Shown here: positions 53,535 to 61,926 of the stretch, in pieces | How positions within the stretch are numbered: the first letter of the stretch is position 1 | Layout of the letters: every line of letters begins with the position of its first letter | Origin: Lentihominibacter butyricus | Lineage (GTDB): Bacteria; Bacillota; Clostridia; Peptostreptococcales; Anaerovoracaceae | Assembly: GCF_025567305.1 (NCBI RefSeq) | Contig: NZ_JAOQJP010000001.1 | Location: 255,645-319,644, forward strand | DNA length: 64,000 nucleotides | Reading direction: 5' to 3' | Program-made: the position numbers and the translations under genes | The notes under the pieces: generated by a model | What the model saw: the letters and a program-made list of their open reading frames with translations, nothing else | Told to the model about the DNA's origin: nothing | The model's database searches: none

Positions 53535-54509
53535 TCACCATGTGGTCCGTGTCCAGAAGCTTTCTTTGTTGTCTCTGAGCATCTTGCGGCAGATCGTTCT
53601 GGATTCTTCTGCATCGCGGCACAGCCCGAAGACCGTAGGGCCGCTCCCGCTCATGAGCACGCTTCCCGGAGAGCACATTTTCTGCATTTTGTTCTTTGTA
53701 TACATAACTATAGGATAATGCTTTAATGTGTAGTTTTCAAGTACATTGATCATATTTTTTCGGATCAGAGCGGTGGAATTTGTAACGAGTCCGCAGATCA
53801 GCTCGTCATTGTCGGGATGCTCGGGTATTGCGACGGAATCGATGCCCTGATAGACCTTTGCCGTGGAAACGCTGAGTGCCGGTTTGGAAAGCACGAGGTG
53901 GCTGCGCAGGCCTTTCAGCGGTCTGAGGTCGGTGCCGGTGCCGGTCGCCAGTGCACAGTGGCAGGCGAGCGGGTCTTTCGCAAAGTCGGGTTTGAGCGTC
54001 TTGTTTGCTGCAGCCTGGCCCATGATGCAGAACGGTACATCCGATCCGAGCTGTGCGCCTGTCCTGCACAGGTCTTCGAGGGTCAGATCGAGATCCCACA
54101 GTTTGCGGACTGCATGTATCACCGCTGCCGCATTGCTGCTGCCGCCTGCGAGTCCTGCAGCTACAGGGATGCGCTTTTTTATATCTATTATGATCGTGCC
54201 TCGGCGGTCTCCTGCGTATTTTTCTGCCATGAGAGCCGCGGCCCTGTAGGCCAGGTTGCGTTCGTCTGTCGGCAGGAAGTATCTGTTCGTGGAAAGGCGG
54301 ATCGCGATCGGGTTTCCGTCGTTCTGCAGATCCGGCTGGCGCGTTTGGTGGCCGTTCTGCGGATCCCAGCGCACCATGATGTCGTCGCACAGAAGGATCT
54401 GCTGCATCACCATTTCGACCTGGTGAAAACCGTTTTCGAGGACCCCCAGCACATCCAGGGAAAGATTGATTTTTGCATATGCTCTGAGCTGCACTTTTTT
54501 CAATGTCAT
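53535..54509 (-). CDS. ispE: 4-diphosphocytidyl-2-C-methyl-D-erythritol kinase
   Basis: GHMP kinase of the MEP pathway; 324 aa. AYAKINLSLDVLG at the N-terminus, ATP loop PVAAGLAGGSSNAAA and the C-terminal LMSGSGPTVFGLC. Start at 54509 has AAAGGAG close upstream; the frame extends to 54572 but lacks the family N-terminus there. It is about 30 residues longer than usual, with an insert near residues 40-60 (DPQNGHQTRQPDLQND). Works with dxs and ispA elsewhere in the window. Confidence 0.94.
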   Translation of the reverse strand: MTLKKVQLRAYAKINLSLDVLGVLENGFHQVEMVMQQILLCDDIMVRWDPQNGHQTRQPDLQNDGNPIAIRLSTNRYFLPTDERNLAYRAAALMAEKYAGDRRGTIIIDIKKRIPVAAGLAGGSSNAAAVIHAVRKLWDLDLTLEDLCRTGAQLGSDVPFCIMGQAAANKTLKPDFAKDPLACHCALATGTGTDLRPLKGLRSHLVLSKPALSVSTAKVYQGIDSVAIPEHPDNDELICGLVTNSTALIRKNMINVLENYTLKHYPIVMYTKNKMQKMCSPGSVLMSGSGPTVFGLCRDAEESRTICRKMLRDNKESFWTRTTW

Positions 54510-54575
54510 CGGCTCCTTTCGATCTCCCTGCGGCACTGCCGGCAGCAGCCGGCATGATCGAGGGGATATCAATGA

Positions 54576-54602
54576 AAAGGGTGAGCCGGAAGCTCACCCT
54601 TT
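54576..54602. terminator. bidirectional terminator
   Basis: Perfect 11-bp stem AAAGGGTGAGC/GCTCACCCTTT with a 5-nt loop, between ispE and the Ig-like gene (same strand). It ends the tadA/Ig-like unit. Confidence 0.85.
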
Positions 54603-54643
54603 ATTATTTCTGTAAATGATTTTCTGATACCGCTGCGTACAAG

Positions 54644-55540
54644 CTATTTTTTCTTGTTCTTGTTTTTCTGCTTGCCGCTCTGGTTCTTAGGGTTCGTGGT
54701 ACCCTTGCTGCTGTGCTTCGGCGGTTCCGTTTTTTTCACTGTTACCTTGTAATCGCTTCCTGCTGCGGAAATCGGTTTTCTCACTGAGACTTTCTTGGTC
54801 GAAGCTGCTTTTTCTCTTTCGAGCTCCTCTGCCTCCCACTTGGCTTCTTTTTCTTTCTGTTTTGCGAGAGCCTCTGCCTGCTTGGCTTTTCTCTTCTGAT
54901 CTTTTTCTACGATCTCTTCTACGGATTTGCCTGTTCTCTTCGCTTCCTTATACGGATTCACAGTTTCAGGCTTGCCTTTCTTCTCCTGCTCTTTTTCAGC
55001 GGCTTTCTTTGCGCTGCGGCTTGTGAAGAATATCATTCCTACGATCATCACTACCATCATGATGGTGTAGACTCTGCTGGATTTTGCCTGGTCGAGTGTC
55101 TTGAAGCTGATAGTCTGCGTCTTACCGAGCTTTGTTCCGTCTGTTGCCTGCAGATCTTCATCGATCGTCAGCTTGTATTGTGTGTTGCCTTCTATCTTGA
55201 TATCGGAGTCGATGGTGTCTGATACTACCATCACGAGACCGTCTTTCTGCTCTTTATGGCTGTAGTAAACCTTTACAGGTATTTTCTTGCCTTTCTTGTC
55301 TGTGAGTTTGAAAGCCTTGGTGTTGGACTCTCGGATGGCTTTTGATTCGGGCACCATCTCTTTGCTGAAGTAGAGCTTTACACTGAGGTTTTCCACTGAA
55401 ACGCCCTTGGCCTTGTCTTCTGGAGTGGACGATTCGATCTTTAATCCTCCGTCAGCAGACTCGCTCGCAGCGAAGCTGGCAGGTGCAAACATGCACATTG
55501 TTATGATGATCAGGCAGATCAGAGCCCCTATTCTTTTCAT
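54644..55540 (-). CDS. exported Ig-like, single-TM, lysine-rich protein
   Basis: 298 aa. Signal peptide MKRIGALICLIIITMCMFAP with cleavage near SFAAS; a Big_5/SbsA-type Ig-like domain (about 30-150: SSTPEDKAKGVSVENLSVKLYFSKEM in parts, KLTIDEDLQATDGT, TISFKTLD); a TM helix (about 160-180, VYTIMMVVMIVGMIFF); then a long charged cytoplasmic tail rich in Lys/Glu, predicted coiled-coil (KAKQAEALAKQKEKEAKWE), ending in poly-Lys. Start at 55540 has GGAGGAG and overlaps the tadA stop (ATGA). Function unknown; envelope sensor or tether is a guess. Confidence 0.78.
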   Translation of the reverse strand: MKRIGALICLIIITMCMFAPASFAASESADGGLKIESSTPEDKAKGVSVENLSVKLYFSKEMVPESKAIRESNTKAFKLTDKKGKKIPVKVYYSHKEQKDGLVMVVSDTIDSDIKIEGNTQYKLTIDEDLQATDGTKLGKTQTISFKTLDQAKSSRVYTIMMVVMIVGMIFFTSRSAKKAAEKEQEKKGKPETVNPYKEAKRTGKSVEEIVEKDQKRKAKQAEALAKQKEKEAKWEAEELEREKAASTKKVSVRKPISAAGSDYKVTVKKTEPPKHSSKGTTNPKNQSGKQKNKNKKK

Positions 55541-56004
55541 TGCTGTTTCTCCTCCGATTTTTTTCTTCTTAACTGTTTGAAAAAGTCTTTCATAAGACCG
55601 GCGCATTCTTTCTGCATGAGGCCGGTTTCTATTTCTGTAAAATGATTGAGTCTGCGTTCCTGAGGGATGTTGAACACTGAGCCGCAGGCGCCTCCTTTGG
55701 GATCCATCGTCCCTATATAAAGTCTGCTGATGCGTGACCATACGATGGCTCCTGCGCACATGCTGCAGGGTTCGACTGTGACGAACATGGTGCAGTCAGG
55801 GAGTCTCCAGCCGCCCAGAGCAGCTGCCGCCTGTCTTATGGCGATCATTTCTGCGTGAGCTGTCGGATCCCTGCGGGATTCGGTTTCATTATGGCCTCTG
55901 CCGATGATCTTTCCGCCGTGCACGATAACGGCTCCGACGGGGACTTCTCCCATGGCAGCAGCTTTTTTAGCCTCCTCAAGAGCTTCAAGCATATACTTTC
56001 TCAT
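55537..56004 (-). CDS. tadA: tRNA-specific adenosine deaminase TadA
   Basis: Deaminates A34 to inosine in tRNA-Arg(ACG); 155 aa. Zinc/catalytic motifs PTAHAEM (H50, E52) and PCSMCAGAI (C80, C83) are complete, and the C-terminus has NHFTEIETGLMQKECAGLM. The start may be 56004 or 55992 (MLEAL); the predicted transcription start near 56008 would make the first nearly leaderless. Coupled to the Ig-like gene. Confidence 0.93.
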   Translation of the reverse strand: MRKYMLEALEEAKKAAAMGEVPVGAVIVHGGKIIGRGHNETESRRDPTAHAEMIAIRQAAAALGGWRLPDCTMFVTVEPCSMCAGAIVWSRISRLYIGTMDPKGGACGSVFNIPQERRLNHFTEIETGLMQKECAGLMKDFFKQLRRKKSEEKQQ

Positions 56005-56014
56005 ATACTTAACA

Positions 56015-56043
56015 ATAGTATCACATTTTGCCCGGCCTATCAA
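56015..56043 (-). promoter_or_regulatory. promoter of tadA
   Basis: Minus strand: -35 TTGATA (56043-56038), 17-nt spacer, -10 TACTAT (56020-56015). Confidence 0.65.
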
Positions 56044-56081
56044 GGGTATTTGCAAGGGGAGGCGCAATTTGCAAAGGGCGG

Positions 56082-56996
56082 CTACGAATTACTGTCTGAG
56101 CTGCTGCGCGGGGTTTCTTCGATATGTCCGTTAAATCTGTTTATCGATGCGATCCAGTAGCCGTACGTTCTCTGACGACGTTCCTCAGTAGTCAGATTTT
56201 CAGACTGCATGCCGTTTTGCATATCGATGATAGGCTGCCAGAAAACGAACCCTGACTTGCCGCTGTCTGGCTGCTCTTCAGGCAGGAAGCGGCCCGGAAC
56301 GCCGAGGAAGTAATGGGTGTCCTGCCACCCGAAGAGGAAATGCCCGTATTTTTTCATCGGTGGTTCGGAGCCCGGCGAGATCATCGGGAAGAGGCTTACG
56401 TCGGTGATCTTTTTCCAGACCGCGCCCGTGTAGTCGTCTGTGAACGGCTTGATGTCTGCGAAGCTGTTCTGTTTCTGCGCGATTTTGATGCAGCTGTCGA
56501 GCACGAATCTGCTGTAAAACGGGCTGTAGTCGCGCGGCGTTTTCTTTGCGGCTGAAGTGCCGGTCGAGGTCTTCGCGATGGAGCGCGGAAAGGCGATGCT
56601 CCCTGACATCACGGGGTGCAGGGCTTCACGCGGGTCGACCCGTGACATGGCTGCAACTATCACGTCCGAGCAGTCGCTGAGCGCCAGGCCCTGTCCGTTC
56701 ATGTCGGCGGGATTGATCCGGAAACTGCCCTCGCCCGTGCCGTCCGGAGCAAGCGTGATATCGCCCGCCATATAATAGCAGCGTTTTTCTTTTTTCACTC
56801 CTGTGAAGATCAGCTTGTAGGTGTATTCGCCGTGCGGGAAAACCTTGAGATTTTCAGCGGTCGCGGTGATGATGCCGCGGTCCCCGTCCGTCTGGAGCCT
56901 GATGTAGCCGTGGATGCCGGAGCCCGGATCGAGCGCGAATCTCCTGTTCTTTTCGCTAAGAACGACAGGGTTTTTAGTTGTATTTGTGAAATCCAT
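56082..56996 (-). CDS. protein of unknown function (two-part, soluble)
   Basis: 304 aa with no TM or signal peptide. The N-terminal half (about 1-125) looks like a beta-rich domain: GIHGYIRLQTDGDRGIITAT, FPHGEYTYKLIFTG, GEGSFRINPADMNGQG. A Ser/Thr/Lys linker (about 140-155) follows, then a C-terminal domain with KKYGHFLFGWQDTHYFLGVPGRFLPEEQP in two parts and WQPIIDM, GYWIASINRFNG. I recall similar N- and C-domains in clostridial proteins of unknown role but cannot name the family with certainty. CAAGGAGGA precedes the start; it diverges from cvpA. Confidence 0.7.
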   Translation of the reverse strand: MDFTNTTKNPVVLSEKNRRFALDPGSGIHGYIRLQTDGDRGIITATAENLKVFPHGEYTYKLIFTGVKKEKRCYYMAGDITLAPDGTGEGSFRINPADMNGQGLALSDCSDVIVAAMSRVDPREALHPVMSGSIAFPRSIAKTSTGTSAAKKTPRDYSPFYSRFVLDSCIKIAQKQNSFADIKPFTDDYTGAVWKKITDVSLFPMISPGSEPPMKKYGHFLFGWQDTHYFLGVPGRFLPEEQPDSGKSGFVFWQPIIDMQNGMQSENLTTEERRQRTYGYWIASINRFNGHIEETPRSSSDSNS

Positions 56997-57006
56997 TGTG
57001 TCCTCC

Positions 57007-57035
57007 TTGTTTATTCCTGTTTTTTTTAGTAATAT
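57007..57035 (+). promoter_or_regulatory. promoter of cvpA
   Basis: -35 TTGTTT (57007-57012), 17-nt spacer, -10 TAATAT (57030-57035), 20 bases before the ATG. Confidence 0.6.
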
Positions 57036-57055
57036 ATGAAAAGAGGTGAGGGGCT

Positions 57056-57694
57056 ATGATTTTAGACGTTATAATAATCATTATTCTGGTGCTGCCGATG
57101 GCGGTCGGGATGCGAAAAGGATTCATATATTCGTGCGTCCATGCTCTGAGCTGGTTCGCGGCTGCAGCTGCGGGCATTTTCATGAGCGGAGCCGTGAGCG
57201 ACGCTCTGCGCGGCAGCTTTATCGGGACTGCGATCGCGGACGGATTTGCCAGGAAGATGGACAGCTCCGTCGATTCGCTGGAGGCCGCTGTCGACGGGAT
57301 GCCGGAGATCATCAGGGGCGGGCTCAGAGTCAGCGCAGAAGGCGCGTCTGACATCTTCGTCAATATGATGACCGCTACAGTGATCTCAGTGCTTGGCTTT
57401 GTGATCGTGGTGTTTTTTGTAAAGCTGGTGCTGCGCGTGCTGGTAAGGCCTGTTTCGAGGCGCGACCGTGGGTCGATCCTTTCCAAAGGGGACAAGCTTA
57501 TGGGAATGGCGGCCGGAGCGCTGCAGGGGCTGTTTCTCGTGTTCCTTTTTCTGGCGTGTCTGATTCCTGTGATAGATTTTATGAGCGGCAGCGCGGCTGT
57601 TTCGGTGGTGAATATGCTGGACAGCTCTGTTATAGCGCGCTCGCTTTACGATAATAATCTGCTGCTGGTGATTACGGGCGGCTTCTTTTCGTGA
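57056..57694 (+). CDS. cvpA: CvpA family membrane protein
   Basis: 212-aa protein with four TM segments (DVIIIIILVLPMAVG, SWFAAAAAGIFM, ISVLGFVIVVFFVKLVL, LMGMAAGALQGLFLVF). The pattern RKGFIY and GDKLMGMAAGALQG is typical of CvpA; in other bacteria it is linked to colicin V production, envelope stress and surface growth. AGAGGTGAGGG precedes the ATG. Function here unknown. Confidence 0.85.
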   Translation: MILDVIIIIILVLPMAVGMRKGFIYSCVHALSWFAAAAAGIFMSGAVSDALRGSFIGTAIADGFARKMDSSVDSLEAAVDGMPEIIRGGLRVSAEGASDIFVNMMTATVISVLGFVIVVFFVKLVLRVLVRPVSRRDRGSILSKGDKLMGMAAGALQGLFLVFLFLACLIPVIDFMSGSAAVSVVNMLDSSVIARSLYDNNLLLVITGGFFS

Positions 57695-58199
57695 GTCTGA
57701 GGCGGATGTTTAAATATACATCACGCGTTCTCGTTATATTTCTTTTCTTCAAAACCCAGATTGTATGTTTTAGCCTTTTGCAGGTCGATTTTGTAACAGT
57801 CGACTGTATGTTTTTTGTACAAATCTGCCTTGTTTTGTAAAGCGCAGACGTTCGCGCTCCCTGCGCTTTTGCACGATGCGAAAAAGCACTGTTTTTCTGG
57901 TTGAGGCACAGGATTTCATGAATATTTATGCATATTTCGACACAATTTGGAGCATAAATATTCGTATGCATTTTGCCCGAAATTTCACTGTTACGAAAGG
58001 ACACTGATCTGCGTTGATTTCATACATTTGACATATTTTTACATCGTAAACGCATGCGGGTCAAAGGGCAAATCTCCTGCCGCGGTTCGCTTTTTCTGGC
58101 TTTTCAGGAATATTTGTCATATAATTTACAATACAGTGAAAATGTTTTGTTGCCGTTCACAGGGACAGATCACGGAGGCGGCAGATCAGGTGCACACTT
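57695..58199. other. noncoding interval after cvpA
   Basis: No gene supported. It contains the 12-bp palindrome ACAGTCGACTGT (57796-57807), a hairpin AAAGCGCAG/CTGCGCTTT (57839-57869), and a TATAAT (about 58130) without a good -35. GC content changes from AT-rich to GC-rich toward 58200. Confidence 0.5.
57839..57869 (+). terminator. hairpin after cvpA
   Basis: AAAGCGCAG (57839-57847) / CTGCGCTTT (57861-57869), 13-nt loop, followed only by TGCACG, so termination is uncertain. Confidence 0.5.
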
Positions 58200-58291
58200 G
58201 CGCATATGAATGCCGGGTGTGCTGTATGCGGCGGGCGTGATATGCACGCGCACATGTGAGTGCCGTGGATGCCGGATGCGGCAGGGAATGC
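58200..58291 (+). repeat. degenerate tandem repeat upstream of the LuxR gene
   Basis: Two imperfect units of about 45 bp (58200-58245 and 58248-58291), each containing GCGCAYATG, TGCCG, and ATGCGGC-x-GG in the same order. The DNA is rich in TGCCG/ATGC words. Confidence 0.5.
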
Positions 58292-58356
58292 CCGGGATGC
58301 CGTGACCTGCCGGCATGCCTGAAGTTCCGGTATATGGACAAGAGAGGACTAGCTAT

Positions 58357-59430
58357 ATGTACACCAAAATTTTCTTTCTCGTATATATTTTTGCCGGTTT
58401 CGCGGGCGGGCTTGCGATACTGATGGCTGTACTGCTGATAAAGTACTGGTCATCGGGAAACAAGCGGCTGCTGGCTGCGATCCGCAATTTCATGATATGT
58501 ACGGGACTGATAGACGCACTGTATTTTTATTTTGACTATGACATGCTGATAAACGGAGACTATGGCACGAATGCACTGTGCAGAGTGCTGGACATCTGTC
58601 TGTTCATCGGGCAGGTGTATTTCTGGACGGCATATGTGCGTATAAAGACGATGAAAGCGGCGGAGTCTCTGAAGCGGCTCGAAAAGTTTACACGCGCAGG
58701 CATCGGCATATGTGTGGTGCTGGCAGTAGCCGGTTACGGCTTTATGATGAGCGATTATTATCAGGCAGCCGAGGGACCTGGACATACAGCGGCCGTGATC
58801 ATCGAAGCAGTGCTGATGGCGATGCTCACATTTATAAATCTGTGGAACGTGAAATATGCGCTTTCCGAAATAATACAGAAAAAATGCAGAAGATATATCA
58901 TATGCATCACGGTCATGCTGGTCGTGAACGGAGTGTGGAACGGGATCCTTGTCATATCCATGCTCAACGGCGAGCTCAGTTATGCGAGGCAGAACGTGAT
59001 GGATCCGACGCCGGTGTTCTTCCTGGTGCGCAGTATGCTGACGATACTGCTGATACTGAGTGAGGACTTCACGGCACAGTTCAAGGCAGACAGGAGTGGC
59101 GGCGACAGTGGAGCCGGGGATGACGGTTCCGGCAGCGGTGCTTTCGCAGGCGTCAGCAGCAGTGCCGCGGATACCAGGGAGACCGGAGCTTTGCAGAAGC
59201 GCCTCGACTATATCGCAGAGACGCATTTCCTGACCGAGCGTGAGCGCGAGGTGATGGAGCTGGCGTATCACAGGATGACGAACCCGGAGATAGCCGAAAA
59301 GCTGTGCATTTCCAAATACACGGTAAAGAACCATATGCACAACATTTTTGAGAAGCTGGACATTTCAGCCAGAGCCGATCTGATCATGTTCGTCGACAAG
59401 GGCGGACAGCCCGGAAAAGGGCGGGAATAG
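58357..59430 (+). CDS. membrane-embedded LuxR-type transcription factor
   Basis: 357-aa one-component regulator. About seven TM segments in residues 1-250 (FFLVYIFAGFAGGLAILMAV, then others up to FFLVRSMLTILLILSE), a Gly/Ser/Asp-rich linker (about 257-283), and a C-terminal LuxR (GerE) helix-turn-helix (about 287-340: LTEREREVMELAYHRMTNPEIAEKL in parts, TVKNHMHNIFEKL). No receiver or PAS domain. Start at 58357 follows GAGAGGA; a longer frame from 58315 lacks a site. It may sense a membrane or small ligand and control the M28 gene downstream (inference from an inverted repeat between them). Confidence 0.87.
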   Translation: MYTKIFFLVYIFAGFAGGLAILMAVLLIKYWSSGNKRLLAAIRNFMICTGLIDALYFYFDYDMLINGDYGTNALCRVLDICLFIGQVYFWTAYVRIKTMKAAESLKRLEKFTRAGIGICVVLAVAGYGFMMSDYYQAAEGPGHTAAVIIEAVLMAMLTFINLWNVKYALSEIIQKKCRRYIICITVMLVVNGVWNGILVISMLNGELSYARQNVMDPTPVFFLVRSMLTILLILSEDFTAQFKADRSGGDSGAGDDGSGSGAFAGVSSSAADTRETGALQKRLDYIAETHFLTEREREVMELAYHRMTNPEIAEKLCISKYTVKNHMHNIFEKLDISARADLIMFVDKGGQPGKGRE

Positions 59431-59436
59431 CACAGG

Positions 59437-59468
59437 AATAGTCCATGGTGGACTATTGAATATAGTCC
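59437..59468 (+). promoter_or_regulatory. inverted repeat with third half-site before the M28 gene
   Basis: AATAGTCCA-TGG-TGGACTATT (59437-59457) is a perfect 9-bp inverted repeat, and ATAGTCC recurs at 59462-59468. Likely operator, plausibly for the LuxR protein. An AT-rich promoter region with TTGTAA near 59489 follows, but its -10 is not clear. Confidence 0.6.
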
Positions 59469-59531
59469 GGTGCAGGTGTAGATTTACCTTGTAATAATAT
59501 TAATATAAGTAATATGAGGGAGCGTGAGAAA

Positions 59532-61748
59532 ATGAGCAGTATTTGCAAAACAGGATGCGGCTGCGCGGAGGCGGCCGGCACGCAAAAGATCACTTTGCAT
59601 GAACAGGTGGAGAAGTACATAAATGCGGTCGATCACAAGACTGCATATGACATCGCGGAGACGCTGGCATTTGACGAGAAATATCTGTCGAATGCGCTGG
59701 GCTGGAGAACAGCGGGCTCGGATGCAGAGCACAGGGCGGCTGATTATCTGGCTGACAAGATGCGCGAGATCGGTCTCACTGATGTCGAAAAGGTCGCAAT
59801 AAACGTCGACAAATGGCAGTTCAACGACGCGTCACTTACGATAGCGGGTACTGATGTCGATATCATGCCGGCTTCATATGCTACGAACGGCACAGGGCCG
59901 GAAGGCATCACGGCTGAGATCGTGGACGTCGGCAGGGGACATGCCGCTGACTACGAGGGAAAAGACGTCACAGGAAAGATCGTCGTTGCAGGCGCTGACC
60001 AGTGGAACGACGCGTGGATAGACAAATACATGAACGAAGCGAAGCTGCACGGAGCGGCGGCCATCATCACGTACAGCCTTGACAGCGGCTACGCTGCGTT
60101 TTCCGATGATATGATCAACATGCAGGATCTCTGTTCGAAAGATCTGATGCCGTGCGTGAGCATCAGCAGGAACCAGTACCGCGAGATCGCCGCAGCCATC
60201 GAAGCGGGACACACAGAGGCGACGCTCAAAGTCGACAATGTGATGCAGCCCGGTGAGGGCACCGCATACAATGTCATCGGAAAGATCAGGGGAAGATCGT
60301 CAGAGCAGCAGATCCTCGTTGCAGGCCACTACGACGTGTATTTCAACGGCTTCCAGGACGACAGCTGTGCGATAGGTCTGATCCTCGCGATGGCTCAGGG
60401 AATGCTCAGGTCGGGATATGTTCCTGAAAACGATATCGTTTTCGTAGCGCATGCATCCGAGGAATGGGGCAAGATCGGCACCCAGTTCGACTGGACTACA
60501 GGTGCATGGGAGATGATAAATCACGCCAGACCGGAATGGGCAGGAAAGACGATCGCGATGTTCAACTTCGAGCTGCCTGCGCTTTACGACGGCGAAGAAC
60601 AGTTCGCTGTACAGTGCGAGCCGGAATTTGCACATATAGTGAAGGATTTCGTGGAAAACTCAGGCCTGCTTAAGCCGCCGGTGAACGGCATATATCCAAA
60701 GGGCTACAACAGTGTATCGGTGGACAGCTTCTGTCTCGAGGACGGCGTTTCATACAGAGCGAGCGGCGTGCCGCATTTCATCAATGTTCCGGGATTCGGG
60801 GAAGATACGCCGGAGCATGCCAACTGGAACAGGCAGCACTACCACACGAAGTCGGACGACAGGAGCACGTACAACGCGGACGTGATGATGACGAATCTCA
60901 ATGCATACGGCGCGATGATAATGTACGTGGATCACAAGCCTGCGCTCGAGATGGATCTGACGGCGACATGCGATGATATCGCGGAAGCGTTCGATGCAGG
61001 AATTGCAAAGGCTGCAGGTGTAGATGCGGCAGAGTGGGACGCAGCTCTCGCGAAGATGCGTGCCGAGGTCGAAGGTCTGAACGCGCAGATCGCAGATATA
61101 AACAGCAGATACGAAGCCGCGCTGGCGGATACCGCTGCAGGCAGCGAACTCCAGGTCAGACTGGATGCGATCAGAGCCGAAGGCCGCGAGATCAGCAGAA
61201 AGACGCTCAAAGCATTCAAATACATACAGGATCACTTCGTCGGGATAATCCTGACTTTTGAGATCGTGATCAAACATGAGGCATATCAGAGAAACATAGT
61301 GCTTCTCGAGCAGATAACAGACGCTCTCGAAAGCGGCAAGATGTCAGGCGACGAAAAGGATCCGGGTGCGCTCGATCTGGCATGGCAGCTCAACGGCAGC
61401 GCTGAGTTCACGTATTACTCGTTCTCGCCGGAGACGTGCAAAGCGGCGGATTCGACGCTGTTCGAGGAGACGAATCCGGGCAGGCTGTTCTGGGGAACCG
61501 GCAAGGGCTTCACGTTCGCTGACACGAGCGAGGCTACGGTATCTCTTCTTGCAAAGGCTGCAGCTGCTGAGTCTGCAGGCGCTGATGGCGCAGGTCAGGG
61601 TGCAGCGAGTGCTGCCGGCGCAGAAAAAGGTGCGGCTGCATTCGCAGATGAGATCGCGATCTACCGCAGGGCGATCGCCGCGCAGCAGGAGCTGCTGAAA
61701 GATTCGATGGAAGCAGAGATAAAGGCTATGAACGCTTTCAGCATATAG
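59532..61748 (+). CDS. large M28 family metallopeptidase
   Basis: 738 aa; no signal peptide, so probably cytosolic. A Cys-rich N-terminus (ICKTGCGC) precedes an M28 fold split by a PA-like insert (about 90-220). Zinc-site motifs: AGHYDVYFNGFQDDS (His, Asp) near residue 264, HASEEWG (catalytic Glu) and a late HYHTKSDD. After the peptidase (about residue 460) is a long helical tail with coiled-coil (AQIADINSRYEAAL) and Ala/Gly-rich stretches. GGGAG lies before the start; an ATG at 59514 is less well placed. Likely an aminopeptidase, but the tail is unusual. Confidence 0.85.
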   Translation: MSSICKTGCGCAEAAGTQKITLHEQVEKYINAVDHKTAYDIAETLAFDEKYLSNALGWRTAGSDAEHRAADYLADKMREIGLTDVEKVAINVDKWQFNDASLTIAGTDVDIMPASYATNGTGPEGITAEIVDVGRGHAADYEGKDVTGKIVVAGADQWNDAWIDKYMNEAKLHGAAAIITYSLDSGYAAFSDDMINMQDLCSKDLMPCVSISRNQYREIAAAIEAGHTEATLKVDNVMQPGEGTAYNVIGKIRGRSSEQQILVAGHYDVYFNGFQDDSCAIGLILAMAQGMLRSGYVPENDIVFVAHASEEWGKIGTQFDWTTGAWEMINHARPEWAGKTIAMFNFELPALYDGEEQFAVQCEPEFAHIVKDFVENSGLLKPPVNGIYPKGYNSVSVDSFCLEDGVSYRASGVPHFINVPGFGEDTPEHANWNRQHYHTKSDDRSTYNADVMMTNLNAYGAMIMYVDHKPALEMDLTATCDDIAEAFDAGIAKAAGVDAAEWDAALAKMRAEVEGLNAQIADINSRYEAALADTAAGSELQVRLDAIRAEGREISRKTLKAFKYIQDHFVGIILTFEIVIKHEAYQRNIVLLEQITDALESGKMSGDEKDPGALDLAWQLNGSAEFTYYSFSPETCKAADSTLFEETNPGRLFWGTGKGFTFADTSEATVSLLAKAAAAESAGADGAGQGAASAAGAEKGAAAFADEIAIYRRAIAAQQELLKDSMEAEIKAMNAFSI

Positions 61749-61777
61749 TACAACAGGTATAATAAATAAAGAAACGG

Positions 61778-61823
61778 GATCCCCGTCACTGCATGAGTTG
61801 ACTTGCAGCGACGGGGATCTTTT
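61778..61823 (+). terminator. terminator after the M28 gene
   Basis: Perfect 10-bp stem GATCCCCGTC (61778-61787) / GACGGGGATC (61810-61819), inner CTGCA/TGCAG, then TTTT. Confidence 0.88.
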
Positions 61824-61926
61824 GACATCGCGCGGTATTTTTGTTCCATTTAAATAGCTGATTATTACAAAATGCAACACAGAATCTCTGTTTTGATTTA
61901 GAATATGCAAACCAGAGGTGAAAGAA

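Noticed and set aside
57796..57807. 12-bp palindrome ACAGTCGACTGT
   Set aside because: Single occurrence with no promoter beside it; chance is a fair explanation.
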